64,000 nt of DNA, from positions 62,001-126,000 of the forward strand of contig CAWCOY010000006.1 in the NCBI GenBank assembly GCA_963797265.1. The letters run 5' to 3'. This stretch comes from DASUPK01 sp963797265. Lineage in GTDB: Bacteria; Actinomycetota; Thermoleophilia; Solirubrobacterales; 70-9. The notes under the pieces are model-generated. The model was not told the DNA's origin. It saw only the letters and a program-made list of their open reading frames with translations, and made no database searches. A program made the translations under genes and the position numbers. This document shows positions 37,528 through 48,210 of the stretch, piece after piece (position 1 is the first letter of the stretch; each line of letters starts with the position of its first letter).

Positions 37528-38183
37528 GAGTAACCCGGCGTCGGCGGGATGTCTTCGCCTGCCTGAACGGCCTGGACCACCTTCTCCGCGTCTGGCAATC
37601 GGTATTCCTCCCCGTACACGGCTCCCGGTCGTCGCGGCATCTCCATCACCGCGGCGTCCTCGTTCCTTCCGATGTCGATCGGGGCGTAGCCGGCATCGGT
37701 GATCAGGCCCATCACCACCTGCTTGGCGGCGATATCGTCGCCGCAGACCCACTGGACGATCCGCTCATCCTCTGGACGGAAGGCCGCCTCGGCCTGAAAC
37801 GCCGAGGTCAGTGTGTTGAAGCTCTTCGTGTAGCGGGCGCCGTCGACCCGAGCGGCATGGAAGCTGGCGGCCGTCTCACCCTCCGCGGGCATATCGGAGC
37901 TGCCGTACTGGTTGGTCGTATCGATGACGATCTTGCCGTCCAGCGAACCGGCCGCCTCGACCGCGTCGTCGAAGCCGTCCCAGGGAACCGCCACCACGAT
38001 CACCTCGCCGAACTCCGCGGCCTCCGCCGGTGTCCCCACGGTCGCGGCCTCGCCGATCTCCCGCGCGAGCGGCTCGAGCTTCGACGGGTCCCGAGAGCTC
38101 AGCTTCACCTCATGGCCGCCCTTGGCGAACTGGACCGCGCAATTGCCGCCGATGCGGCCCGCACCAACGATTCCGATCCTCAT
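37524..38183 (-). CDS. NADPH-dependent F420 reductase-like protein
   Basis: The 219-residue product begins MRIGIVGAGRIGGNCAVQFAKGGHEV, a Rossmann GxGxxG site at residues 7-12 with a preference for NADPH suggested by the SSRDPSK segment after strand 2. The rest (VVVAVPWDGFDDAV, VIDTTNQYG, FNTLTSAF) matches the F420-dependent NADP oxidoreductase/Npd-like family. It may move reducing power between NADPH and F420 or act on another substrate. It is coupled to the downstream peroxidase gene. Confidence 0.87.
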   Translation of the reverse strand: MRIGIVGAGRIGGNCAVQFAKGGHEVKLSSRDPSKLEPLAREIGEAATVGTPAEAAEFGEVIVVAVPWDGFDDAVEAAGSLDGKIVIDTTNQYGSSDMPAEGETAASFHAARVDGARYTKSFNTLTSAFQAEAAFRPEDERIVQWVCGDDIAAKQVVMGLITDAGYAPIDIGRNEDAAVMEMPRRPGAVYGEEYRLPDAEKVVQAVQAGEDIPPTPGYS

Positions 38184-38260
38184 CCCTGAGCCGCCTTCCG
38201 GTCGTGAACAGCTGCCTCCTGATCCTAGGAAACTCCGCTCCTCGGCCCCGGGCATGCCGT

Positions 38261-38282
38261 GGGCCCGGCTCTCGCCGGGCCC
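38261..38282 (-). terminator. Hairpin terminator after the MMPL gene
   Basis: GGGCCCGGC at 38261-38269 pairs with GCCGGGCCC at 38274-38282 around a TCTC loop. It lies just past the MMPL stop in the direction of minus-strand transcription and before the F420-reductase-like gene, so it separates two units. Confidence 0.6.
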
Positions 38283-38305
38283 GACGACACTCCTATTGAT
38301 CGGCT

Positions 38306-40513
38306 CTACGCCCGGGCCGGCTCCGGCAGGGCACCCGCCGGGACATCGTCCTGCGGCACGACGCTCCGGCGCCTCGGCAGCCACTGGAGCCAGTTCGGCA
38401 GGTACCAGTTCCGCTCGCCGAGCAGCTTCATCGTCGCCGGGAGCAGGACGCCTCGGACCAGGGTCGCGTCGATCAGGATCGCCGCCGCCAGGCCCACGCC
38501 CATCTGCTTGAACTCGATGAAGCTGAGCGTCGCGAAGATGGAGAACACAGCCACCATCACGATCGCCGCGCTCGTTACCGTGCCCGCGGTCGAGCCGATG
38601 CCGCGCTCGATCGCCTTCTCCGTGGGCATCCCGCGGTCCACCAGCTCCTTGATCCGGCTGAGGATGAACACGTGGTAGTCCATCGAGAGCCCGAATAGGA
38701 CGACGAACAGGAACAGGGGCAGCCAGCTGGTCACCCCGTCGCTGTGCGCGTCGAGCAGCGACCGGCCGAAGCCATCCTGGAAGACCAGGACCAGCAGGCC
38801 GTACGCGGCGCCGACCGACAGCAGGTTCAGCGCGATCGACGTGATCGGGATCACGACCGACCTGAACGTGACCAGCAGCAGCAGGAACGACAGCGCCAGC
38901 ACGAACCCGAAGACGAGCGGCAGGTGCGACTTCATCGAGTCCTGCCAATCGACGTTGCCGGCGATGTCGCCGCCGACGTCGACCTGCGCCCCGGTCCCGG
39001 CGAACGCCGTCGGGATCAGCCGGTCGCGCAGCTCGGACAGCGCATGCTTCGACTTCGTGTTCTCGCCGTCGCCGGCCATCGGCAACGACACGGACGCGAC
39101 GGTCGCCTCGTGGTTCACCTTGACCTCAGGTGCCCCAAGGGCGAGGCCCTCGCTGCGCGCCTTCGACGAGACCTCGTCGATCGCCGCCGTGACGGCCGGC
39201 GAGCGAACGTCGCCCGCCTGGACGACCAGGTCCGCCGACGGGTGCTCCGACGGGTAGATCTGCTGGATCCTGTCGTAGGTCTGGATCGTCGAGAACCCCT
39301 GTGGGAACTCCTCCAGCCCGGTGGTCTTCACGTTCATCCCGAACGCCGGAAGCGCCAGTGCAACCAGCGCCCCGCCGGCGACCAGGATCGCCACCGCCGG
39401 CCGGCGCATCACGGTCCGGACGATCGCACTCCAGGCGCGCGACTCGCCGGCCTTCGACCGACGTCGCGAGATGAAGGGGATCCGGCCCTTCTCCATCTTG
39501 TCGCCGAGCAGTGACATGAGTGCCGGCAACACGGTCAGCGAGCCCAGCATCGCGACCGCGACCACGAGCAGCGTCCCGATCCCGAAGGAGAGGAACACGC
39601 TGCTGCCGCCGAGGGCCATTCCGGACATCGCGGCGATCACCGTGAGGCCGGAGACGAGCACCGCCCGGCCGGAGGTGGCCGCCGCGGCGTCGATCGCGTC
39701 GCTCGGGCTCCGCCCGCGAGCTCGCTCTTCACGCTCGCGCCGCAGATAGAACAGCGAGTAGTCCACGCCGACCGCCATCCCGATCAGCAGGATCACCGAG
39801 CCGATCGCGTCGTCGACCGGGAAGATCTGGCTGGGGATCGCCACCAGCCCGATCGTCGCAATCACCGCAGAGAGGGCCAGGATCAGCGGAATGCCGGCTG
39901 CGACCAGCGCCCCGAACGCGATCACCAGGATCAGCAGCGTGATCGGTATCGAGAGCGTCTCCGCCTTCGCGAAGTCATCGCTGATCGAGTCCGAGAGCTG
40001 CTTGTCGGCCGTTCCATCACCCACGACCCCGATCTGGAACCCGGGGTTGGCCCGCTTCGCCTGGTCGACGGCGGCGAATGTCTTGGTCGCCGTGTCGCTG
40101 GCGTCATCGGGATCACCCTTCAGATCGGCGTCGATCAACGCCGCGTGGCCGTTGGCGGACGGCTTCGGTGCGTGGATGCTCGCGAACGAACCGCTCGACT
40201 CCAGGGCACGGTGAACGCTCGCGAGAGCCGCCCTGAACTGAAGGCTCGAGCTCGTCGCGGATTTGCTCTGCACGAGCACGCTCTCCGTGGCGGGGTCCTT
40301 CGGCCCCTTCTTGTCGAGGGTCATCTCGGCCGCCTTGGATTCCCCGACTCCCGACTCGGCGTCGGTCAGGCTCCTCTGCCCCACCGCGCCGCCGCCGATC
40401 AGCGCGACGACCACGAACGCGAGCCATAGCCCGATCGCCTTCTTGCGATTCTTCGCGCTCCAGTGCCCGGCACGGGCCGCTACTCCCTTGATCTGTCTCC
40501 TCTTGCTCGGCAT
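38306..40513 (-). CDS. MMPL-family RND transporter
   Basis: The 735-residue product has the RND/MMPL layout: an N-terminal helix, a first external domain, five helices, a second external domain and a final five helices. GMAVGVDYSLFYLRREREE in the first half and LFGLSMDYHVFILSRIKE in the second carry the two Asp-Tyr proton-relay pairs of MMPL proteins. It probably exports lipids or hydrophobic small molecules. The ATG at 40513 (MPSKRRQIKGVAARAG) has GAGGGCG upstream; the longer upstream frame is antisense to the response regulator promoter and is rejected. Confidence 0.93.
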   Translation of the reverse strand: MPSKRRQIKGVAARAGHWSAKNRKKAIGLWLAFVVVALIGGGAVGQRSLTDAESGVGESKAAEMTLDKKGPKDPATESVLVQSKSATSSSLQFRAALASVHRALESSGSFASIHAPKPSANGHAALIDADLKGDPDDASDTATKTFAAVDQAKRANPGFQIGVVGDGTADKQLSDSISDDFAKAETLSIPITLLILVIAFGALVAAGIPLILALSAVIATIGLVAIPSQIFPVDDAIGSVILLIGMAVGVDYSLFYLRREREERARGRSPSDAIDAAAATSGRAVLVSGLTVIAAMSGMALGGSSVFLSFGIGTLLVVAVAMLGSLTVLPALMSLLGDKMEKGRIPFISRRRSKAGESRAWSAIVRTVMRRPAVAILVAGGALVALALPAFGMNVKTTGLEEFPQGFSTIQTYDRIQQIYPSEHPSADLVVQAGDVRSPAVTAAIDEVSSKARSEGLALGAPEVKVNHEATVASVSLPMAGDGENTKSKHALSELRDRLIPTAFAGTGAQVDVGGDIAGNVDWQDSMKSHLPLVFGFVLALSFLLLLVTFRSVVIPITSIALNLLSVGAAYGLLVLVFQDGFGRSLLDAHSDGVTSWLPLFLFVVLFGLSMDYHVFILSRIKELVDRGMPTEKAIERGIGSTAGTVTSAAIVMVAVFSIFATLSFIEFKQMGVGLAAAILIDATLVRGVLLPATMKLLGERNWYLPNWLQWLPRRRSVVPQDDVPAGALPEPARA

Positions 40514-40674
40514 TTCGCCCTCCTCTTGATCGATTTGCGAGTCGGACGCAGGGTCCCGCCGCCGAGGTCCCGTTCCAATGCGGCCAGCAGGCGTATCCGG
40601 GGTTCGGGTTGGCCGCAGAGGGGGTGCGGCTACCCGTATGGGAATGCGGGCGCGGAAGCGAGACAATCGCCGCT

Positions 40675-41028
40675 GTGAGCAGGCGAATCCTGATCGTCGA
40701 CGACCACCCAGCCTTCCGGGCGAGTGCGCGACGGATGCTCGAGGCGGGCGGGTTCGAGGTCGCAGGGGAGGCGACCGATGCCGCATCCGCACGCACCGCC
40801 GTCACCGAACTGGCGCCTGACGCCGTTCTTCTTGACGTTCAGCTCCCCGATGGCGACGGGATCGCGCTGGCCGCCGAGCTGGCCGCGAATGGCAGCGCGC
40901 CGGAGATCGTGCTCTGCTCGAGCCGCCGGGCTGACGAGCTCGGCCCGGCCCTGGGGGGATCCGGCGCACGGGGATTCCTGACGAAGGATGAGCTCAGCCC
41001 CGCGGCGATCCGGGAGCTCCTCGGATGA
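40675..41028 (+). CDS. Single-domain response regulator
   Basis: The 117-residue product is only a receiver domain: acidic pocket Asp9/Asp10, phospho-acceptor Asp54 (VLLDVQLPDGDG), switch Ser around 96 (LCSSRR) and Lys near 108 (FLTKDEL). It has no DNA-binding output domain, so it may act as a phosphate sink or partner of the next gene's kinase. The start is GTG 40675. Its stop overlaps the histidine-kinase ATG (ATGA), the first link of a three-gene signalling operon. Confidence 0.9.
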   Translation: MSRRILIVDDHPAFRASARRMLEAGGFEVAGEATDAASARTAVTELAPDAVLLDVQLPDGDGIALAAELAANGSAPEIVLCSSRRADELGPALGGSGARGFLTKDELSPAAIRELLG

Positions 41029-42518
41029 GGCTCGGCGCGCTGACCCCGCTGCGCCGGGCCCTGATCGCGATCGCCCTTTTGGGAGCGCTGATGGGGATCG
41101 CGCTCTTCGTCGTCGTGGCCACTAGCAAGGTCCCGGCCGCGCCGGTGATCGAGGCCTTCATCACGGTCCTGGTCGGCTGGTCCTTCATCGGGACGGGTCT
41201 CTTCGCCTGGGACCGCCGCCCGACGAACCTCATCGGCCAGCTCATGGTCGGCGTCGGCTTCGGCGTCTTCGTGGCAGAGCTGACGGTCTCCGACATCCCG
41301 CTGGCGGCCGCGGTCGGCTTCGCCTGCAACAGCCTGGCGGTGGCCTTCTTGATCCACCTGCTCGTGGTCTTCCCCAGTGGTCGCGCCCGAAGCCGCGTCG
41401 ACCGGTTGTTCATCGGTTACGCCTACATCGCCGGTGGCCTCGTCGCCGGCCTTCCCATCCTCTTCTACAACCCGGCGACGGACCCGGACTGCGCGCACTG
41501 CGTGACGTCGAACCCCCTGCTGATCCACGACAACCTCGATTTCGTCAACACCTGGCTCAACGTGCTGAGCGCGGTCAGCATCCCGGTCCTCGTCGCGCTC
41601 TTCATCCACCTGGTGCGCCGGGTCCGAGGTGCCGGCGCAACGGAGCGCCGCAGCCAGGAACCCGTCTGGTGGGCCGGCGGCGCCACGGTCTTCCTCTTCG
41701 CCGCCACTCTCCTCACCAACCTGGGACCCGAGAGCGGCAACTACGACGACGTGGTCTGGTACATCGCGAACCTCGTCTTCGCCACGGTCCCATTCGCGTT
41801 TCTCTTCGGCCTGCTGCGCACGAGGCTCTCCGAAGCCGACCTGGTGGCGGAGGAGAACGTCCGCCTCGACGCGGAGCTCCAGGCCAGGCTCGACGAACTC
41901 CGGGAGTCGAGAGCCAGGATCGTCCAGGCAGGCGACGCCGCGCGCAGGAAGCTCGAGCGGGATCTCCACGATGGCGCCCAGCAGCGGCTCGTCGGCCTGG
42001 CTCTCGACCTGCGGCTGGCACGCGAGAGGCTCGATGACGATCCCTCCGCGGCGGCGGCGATGCTCGACGACGCCTCAGCCGAGCTGGCGCGCGCGACCGA
42101 GGAGCTGCGGGAGTTCGCTCGCGGGATCCACCCCGCGGTGCTCAGCGACCGCGGCCTGGAGGCGGCCGTCGAGTCGCTCGCGAAACGGGCGCCGCTTCCG
42201 GTGCAGATCGACGCCTCGCTCGAGGGCCGGCTGCCCGGACCCGTCGAAGCGGCGGCCTACTTCGTCGTTTCAGAGTCGCTCACCAACGTCGTCCGTCACT
42301 CCAACGCCGATCGCGCTGAGGTCGGGATCACGCGCGACAATGGCCGGCTTGTGGTGGAGGTTCGGGACGACGGGTCCGGCGGCGCCGACCCCGCGGGGTC
42401 AGGGCTCCGCGGGCTCGCGGACCGGGTGGCGGCCCTGGACGGGAGCCTCCGTGTCGACGATCCAGCCGCTGGCGGCACCGTCGTGCGGGCAGACATCCCG
42501 CTCGGAACGGACCCCTGA
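41025..42518 (+). CDS. NarL-type sensor histidine kinase
   Basis: The 497-residue product has about eight membrane helices in residues 10-265, a coiled linker, a HisKA_3 dimerisation domain with phospho-acceptor His315 (ERDLHDGAQQRL) and a C-terminal HATPase domain (DDGSGGADPAGSGLRGLADRV). The sensor part is membrane-embedded with no large external domain; a Cys-rich outer loop (DPDCAHCV) near residue 155 could sense redox or metal. It is coupled to the receiver gene before it and the LuxR-type regulator after it (TGATG). Confidence 0.92.
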   Translation: MRLGALTPLRRALIAIALLGALMGIALFVVVATSKVPAAPVIEAFITVLVGWSFIGTGLFAWDRRPTNLIGQLMVGVGFGVFVAELTVSDIPLAAAVGFACNSLAVAFLIHLLVVFPSGRARSRVDRLFIGYAYIAGGLVAGLPILFYNPATDPDCAHCVTSNPLLIHDNLDFVNTWLNVLSAVSIPVLVALFIHLVRRVRGAGATERRSQEPVWWAGGATVFLFAATLLTNLGPESGNYDDVVWYIANLVFATVPFAFLFGLLRTRLSEADLVAEENVRLDAELQARLDELRESRARIVQAGDAARRKLERDLHDGAQQRLVGLALDLRLARERLDDDPSAAAAMLDDASAELARATEELREFARGIHPAVLSDRGLEAAVESLAKRAPLPVQIDASLEGRLPGPVEAAAYFVVSESLTNVVRHSNADRAEVGITRDNGRLVVEVRDDGSGGADPAGSGLRGLADRVAALDGSLRVDDPAAGGTVVRADIPLGTDP

Positions 42519-43162
42519 TGCGGGTGGTCGTCGCCGAGGACTCGGTGCTGCTCCGCGAGGGGGTCGTGCGACTGCTGCAGGAAGCTGGCCACGAAGTGGT
42601 AGGCCAGGCCGGCGATCACGACGACCTGATGCGAAAGGTGCGCGCCCACAAGCCCGACCTCGCGGTCGTCGACGTGCGGATGCCGCCGACCCAGACCGAC
42701 GAGGGGCTCCGCGCCGCCAAGGTGATCCGCTCCGAGCTGCCGGGGGTCGGCGTGCTGGTGCTGTCCGGATACGTCGAGCCCGCCTACGCCCAAGAGCTGC
42801 TCGCGGAGAACGCCGAGGGCCTCGGCTACCTGCTCAAGGACCGGGTCTCGGACATCGGCGCCTTCGCGGATGCGGTCGATCGGGTCGGGGCCGGAGGCTC
42901 CGCCCTCGACCCCGAGGTTGTCTCAGTGCTGATGGGCCGCGCCCGAGAGGACGACCCGCTGGACCAGCTCACCCCCCGCGAGCGCGAGGTGCTCGGGTTG
43001 ATGGCGGAGGGCCGCTCCAACGCCGCAATCGCCGAGCAGCTGGTGGTCAGCGAGCGGGCGGTGGAGAAGCACGTCACCTCGATCTTCGGGAAGCTCGGCC
43101 TGAGGGCGAGCGGCGAGGACCACCGCCGCGTGCTCGCCGTACTCCGCTTTCTCGAAGCCTGA
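42518..43162 (+). CDS. NarL/LuxR-type response regulator
   Basis: The 214-residue product has an N-terminal receiver domain (acidic Asp8, phospho-acceptor Asp52 in VVDVRMPP) and a C-terminal LuxR helix-turn-helix (LTPREREVLGLMAEGRSNAAIAEQLVVSERAVEKHV, about residues 148-183). It is the likely output of the preceding membrane kinase. Targets are unknown; the divergent MMPL gene and the downstream proline genes are candidates by position. Confidence 0.94.
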   Translation: MRVVVAEDSVLLREGVVRLLQEAGHEVVGQAGDHDDLMRKVRAHKPDLAVVDVRMPPTQTDEGLRAAKVIRSELPGVGVLVLSGYVEPAYAQELLAENAEGLGYLLKDRVSDIGAFADAVDRVGAGGSALDPEVVSVLMGRAREDDPLDQLTPREREVLGLMAEGRSNAAIAEQLVVSERAVEKHVTSIFGKLGLRASGEDHRRVLAVLRFLEA

Positions 43163-43194
43163 GAGGGCCGCCGGGCCGGGGTAGGCTGAGGGCA

Positions 43195-44550
43195 GTGGCC
43201 GAACAGGCGCCCCCAGCGGCCCAGCTCGAACCCGAGGTGCGGCGGATCGGGCGCTCGCTCGCGGCGGCCTTTCCATCCGGGGCGCGCCACCCCATCCGCA
43301 ACCTGGACGCGAAGGCGATGGAATTCGCCACGCAGGATGCCCAGCTCCGGGCGGCGCTGTTCCGGCTGGTGGATGTGACGCCCGCCACGCGCTCGCTCGA
43401 CGACCTCGCCGGCCACCTGCGCGGCTACCTCTCCGAGGTGGACGAGCGGCCGTTGCCGGTCGACGCGGCGATGCAGATGACGAGCACCCGGGCGGGGCGG
43501 CGCGCGCTCGGGGTGGCGGTCGCCGCGGGCGTCCGTCACATGGCGCACCGCTTCATCGTCGGGGAGACGCCGGCCGGAGCGCTGGGCACCATCCGGTCGC
43601 AGTGGAAGGACGGCATCGCAACCTCGCTGGACCTGCTGGGGGAGGCGACGGTGACCCAGGCCGAGGCCGACCGCTACGCGCAACGCTGCCGCGAAGCGCT
43701 CGAGACCCTCTCGGCCGACGCCGCCCGCTGGCCGTCGCGACCCGCCCTCGAGCAGGACTCCTTGGGGCCGGTGCCGCGAGTGAACGTGTCGGTGAAGGTC
43801 TCCGCCCTGACTCCCTTGATGCGCCCGGAGGCCCCCGCGGTCGGCCGCGATGACGCCGCCCGTCGGCTGCGACCGCTGCTGCGGCTCGTGCGTGAGCTGA
43901 ACGCCCACCTGCACGTGGACATGGAGTCGCTCGACACGCTCGAGGCGACGACGGAGCTCTTCTTCGAGCTGCTCGACGAGGAGGAGTTCCGCCACGGGCC
44001 CTCGACGGGGCTCGTCCTCCAGGCCTACCTGCGGGAGTCGCCCGCTCAGCTCGAGCGCTTCCTCGACTGGGCACGCACCACGGGACGCACACCGCCGCTC
44101 GTGATTCGGCTCGTCAAGGGCGCTTATTGGGACCACGAGATCGTGCAGGCCCGGCAACACGGCTGGACTCCGCCCGTGTTCGAGGTGAAGGCCGACTGCG
44201 ATCGCAACTTCGAGCGGCTCGCCGGGCGCCTTGTCGAGGCGCGCCCGGCGGTGCGCGTTGCGATCGGCTCGCACAACCTGCGCTCGGTGGCCTATGCGAT
44301 CGCAGCGAGCCGCGCCGCTGGGGGCGAGGATCGCGACCTCGAGCTCCAGGTCCTGCGGGGCCTGGGCGACGAGCTCGCGCAGGCGCTGGCCGAAGACGGC
44401 ATGCGTGTGCGGAGCTACTGCCCGGTCGGCGACCTGGTGGCCGGGATGGCCTACCTGGTGCGCCGGCTGCTCGAGAACACCTCCAACGAGTCCTTCCTGC
44501 ACAGATGGCGTGAGGACGCTGAGCTCGAGGAGCTGCTCGCCGCCCCGTGA
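43195..44550 (+). CDS. Proline dehydrogenase
   Basis: Proline dehydrogenase is a FAD enzyme that oxidises proline to pyrroline-5-carboxylate. The 451-residue product has the PRODH barrel: NVSVKVSAL, HVDMESLDT, LVLQAYLRES and RLVKGAYWDHEI, and near the end SNESFLHRW. An N-terminal helical extension of about 150 residues precedes the barrel, as in the PRODH half of PutA-like proteins. The start is GTG 43195, 32 bp after the response regulator; a 973-residue open frame running through the kinase genes in another frame is rejected. Its stop overlaps the next gene's start (GTGA), pairing it with the P5C dehydrogenase. Confidence 0.93.
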   Translation: MAEQAPPAAQLEPEVRRIGRSLAAAFPSGARHPIRNLDAKAMEFATQDAQLRAALFRLVDVTPATRSLDDLAGHLRGYLSEVDERPLPVDAAMQMTSTRAGRRALGVAVAAGVRHMAHRFIVGETPAGALGTIRSQWKDGIATSLDLLGEATVTQAEADRYAQRCREALETLSADAARWPSRPALEQDSLGPVPRVNVSVKVSALTPLMRPEAPAVGRDDAARRLRPLLRLVRELNAHLHVDMESLDTLEATTELFFELLDEEEFRHGPSTGLVLQAYLRESPAQLERFLDWARTTGRTPPLVIRLVKGAYWDHEIVQARQHGWTPPVFEVKADCDRNFERLAGRLVEARPAVRVAIGSHNLRSVAYAIAASRAAGGEDRDLELQVLRGLGDELAQALAEDGMRVRSYCPVGDLVAGMAYLVRRLLENTSNESFLHRWREDAELEELLAAP

Positions 44551-46115
44551 GCCTGCCCCCATTTGCGAATGAGCCGATCCTCGAGCTGCGGCGTGCGCCC
44601 GTCCGCGACTCGCTGCTCGAGGCCCTGCGGGAGCTGGACTCTCGATTGCCGCTGCGCGTGCCCGTGCTGATCGGGGGGTCGGAGGGGGCGGACGGCAGGT
44701 TCGACTCAACCGACCCCGGCGCGCCCTCGCGAGTGGTGGCGAATGCGGGCAGGGCGACCGAGACGGACGCCGCCGCCGCGGTGGAGGCGGCCGCGCGCGG
44801 GTACCACGCCTGGGCCTCGAGGCCGGCGGCGGAACGTGCCGAAGTCCTGCACGGCGCCGCCGGCAGGCTGCGAGAGCGGCGGCTCGAGCTCGCCGCGCTC
44901 CAGGTGCGCGAGTGCGCGAAGCCGTGGGGAGAGGCCGACGCCGACGTCTGCGAGGCGATCGACTTTCTCGAGTACTACGCCCGGGCCGGGACCGAGCTCG
45001 AGCGGGGGCACGAGCTGCTGCAGGTGCCGGGCGAGCGCAACACGATGGGCTATGCGCCACGCGGTGTGGTGGCCGTGATCTCGCCCTGGAACTTCCCGCT
45101 CGCGATCCCCACCGGCATGACCGCCGCGGGGTTGGCCGCCGGGAACGCGGTCGTGCTGAAGCCGGCGGAGCAGTCCCCCGGCTCGGCGCTGATGCTCGTG
45201 GAGGCGCTACATGCAGCGGGAGTGCCGCGCGACGCGCTCAGCCTGCTTCCCGGCTTCGGCGACGCGGGCGCCGCTCTCGTGCGGGATCCGCGGGTGCACG
45301 TCATCGCCTTCACGGGGTCGAGCGCGGTGGGCCTTGAGATCGTTCGGGCGGCTTCCGAGACTCCTGAGGGCCAGGACCACGTGAAGCGCGTGGTGGCCGA
45401 GATGGGGGGAAAGAACTGCGTCATCGTTGACTCGGATGCAGACCTCGACGAGGTCGTGCCCGGGGTCGTGCAATCCGCGTTCGTGTACGCCGGCCAGAAA
45501 TGCTCGGCGGCGGCGCGAGTGCTCGTCCACGACGTCTTGCACGACGCCCTGATGGAGCGGCTCACAGGTGCGACCGAGGCGTTGATCGTCGGGCAGGCCG
45601 AGGACTTCACCACCGAAGTCCCGCCGGTGATCGAGCGCGAGGCGCGCGACCGCGTTGAGCGCTACGCGCGCGCCGCGCGAGAGCAGGGGCGGCTGGCGGA
45701 AGGGGCAGCGGCCGCCTCCGGCGAGGGCTGGTTCTGCGCGCCGCGGGTGGCCTGCGAGCTTCCGGAAGACTCGCCCGTGCTGCGCGAGGAGATCTTCGGC
45801 CCGCTGCTCGCCGTCTCCCGGGTCGAGAGCGTGGAGGAGGCGTGCGACGTGGTCGACTCGCTTCCCTTCGCCCTCACGGGAGGGCTGTTCTCCCGTAGGC
45901 CCGAGACCGTCGAGTACGTCTCGGGGCGAACGCCCGTGGGCAACCTCTACGTGAATCGCGGGATCACGGGCGCGATGGTCGCGCGCCAGCCATTTGGGGG
46001 CAACAAGCGGTCCGGCACCGGCTCGAAGGCGGGCGGACCGGACTACCTGCTCCAGTTCGCGGAGCCCCGGGTGGTGACCGAGAACACGATGCGGCAGGGG
46101 CTCGTGGTCGAATGA
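44547..46115 (+). CDS. 1-Pyrroline-5-carboxylate (glutamate semialdehyde) dehydrogenase
   Basis: This enzyme oxidises glutamate semialdehyde to glutamate with NAD+, completing proline breakdown. The 522-residue product has ISPWNFPLAIPTGM, KPAEQSPGSA, FTGSSAVGLEI, catalytic Glu in VAEMGGKN and Cys in GQKCSAAARV, and the family ending FGGNKRSGTGSKAGGPDYL. Length and the N-terminal extension match the RocA/PruA type. The start GTG 44547 overlaps the proline dehydrogenase stop. Confidence 0.94.
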   Translation: MSLPPFANEPILELRRAPVRDSLLEALRELDSRLPLRVPVLIGGSEGADGRFDSTDPGAPSRVVANAGRATETDAAAAVEAAARGYHAWASRPAAERAEVLHGAAGRLRERRLELAALQVRECAKPWGEADADVCEAIDFLEYYARAGTELERGHELLQVPGERNTMGYAPRGVVAVISPWNFPLAIPTGMTAAGLAAGNAVVLKPAEQSPGSALMLVEALHAAGVPRDALSLLPGFGDAGAALVRDPRVHVIAFTGSSAVGLEIVRAASETPEGQDHVKRVVAEMGGKNCVIVDSDADLDEVVPGVVQSAFVYAGQKCSAAARVLVHDVLHDALMERLTGATEALIVGQAEDFTTEVPPVIEREARDRVERYARAAREQGRLAEGAAAASGEGWFCAPRVACELPEDSPVLREEIFGPLLAVSRVESVEEACDVVDSLPFALTGGLFSRRPETVEYVSGRTPVGNLYVNRGITGAMVARQPFGGNKRSGTGSKAGGPDYLLQFAEPRVVTENTMRQGLVVE

Positions 46116-46142
46116 GGGCCTCCCCCCACCCGCCGGCGGCGA

Positions 46143-48137
<1,995 letters not shown>

Positions 48138-48210
48138 CCACCGGAGCCTAGCCTGAGCCACTCCCGGCACCGCGGTCCGAGAACGCGAGAACGGGTATAC
48201 GACGCCGAGA

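Noticed and set aside
41629..44550. 973-residue open frame covering the kinase, regulator and proline dehydrogenase region
   Set aside because: Only its last 451 codons (proline dehydrogenase) resemble a protein; the earlier part is an Arg/Ser/Pro-rich out-of-frame reading of the histidine kinase and regulator genes.
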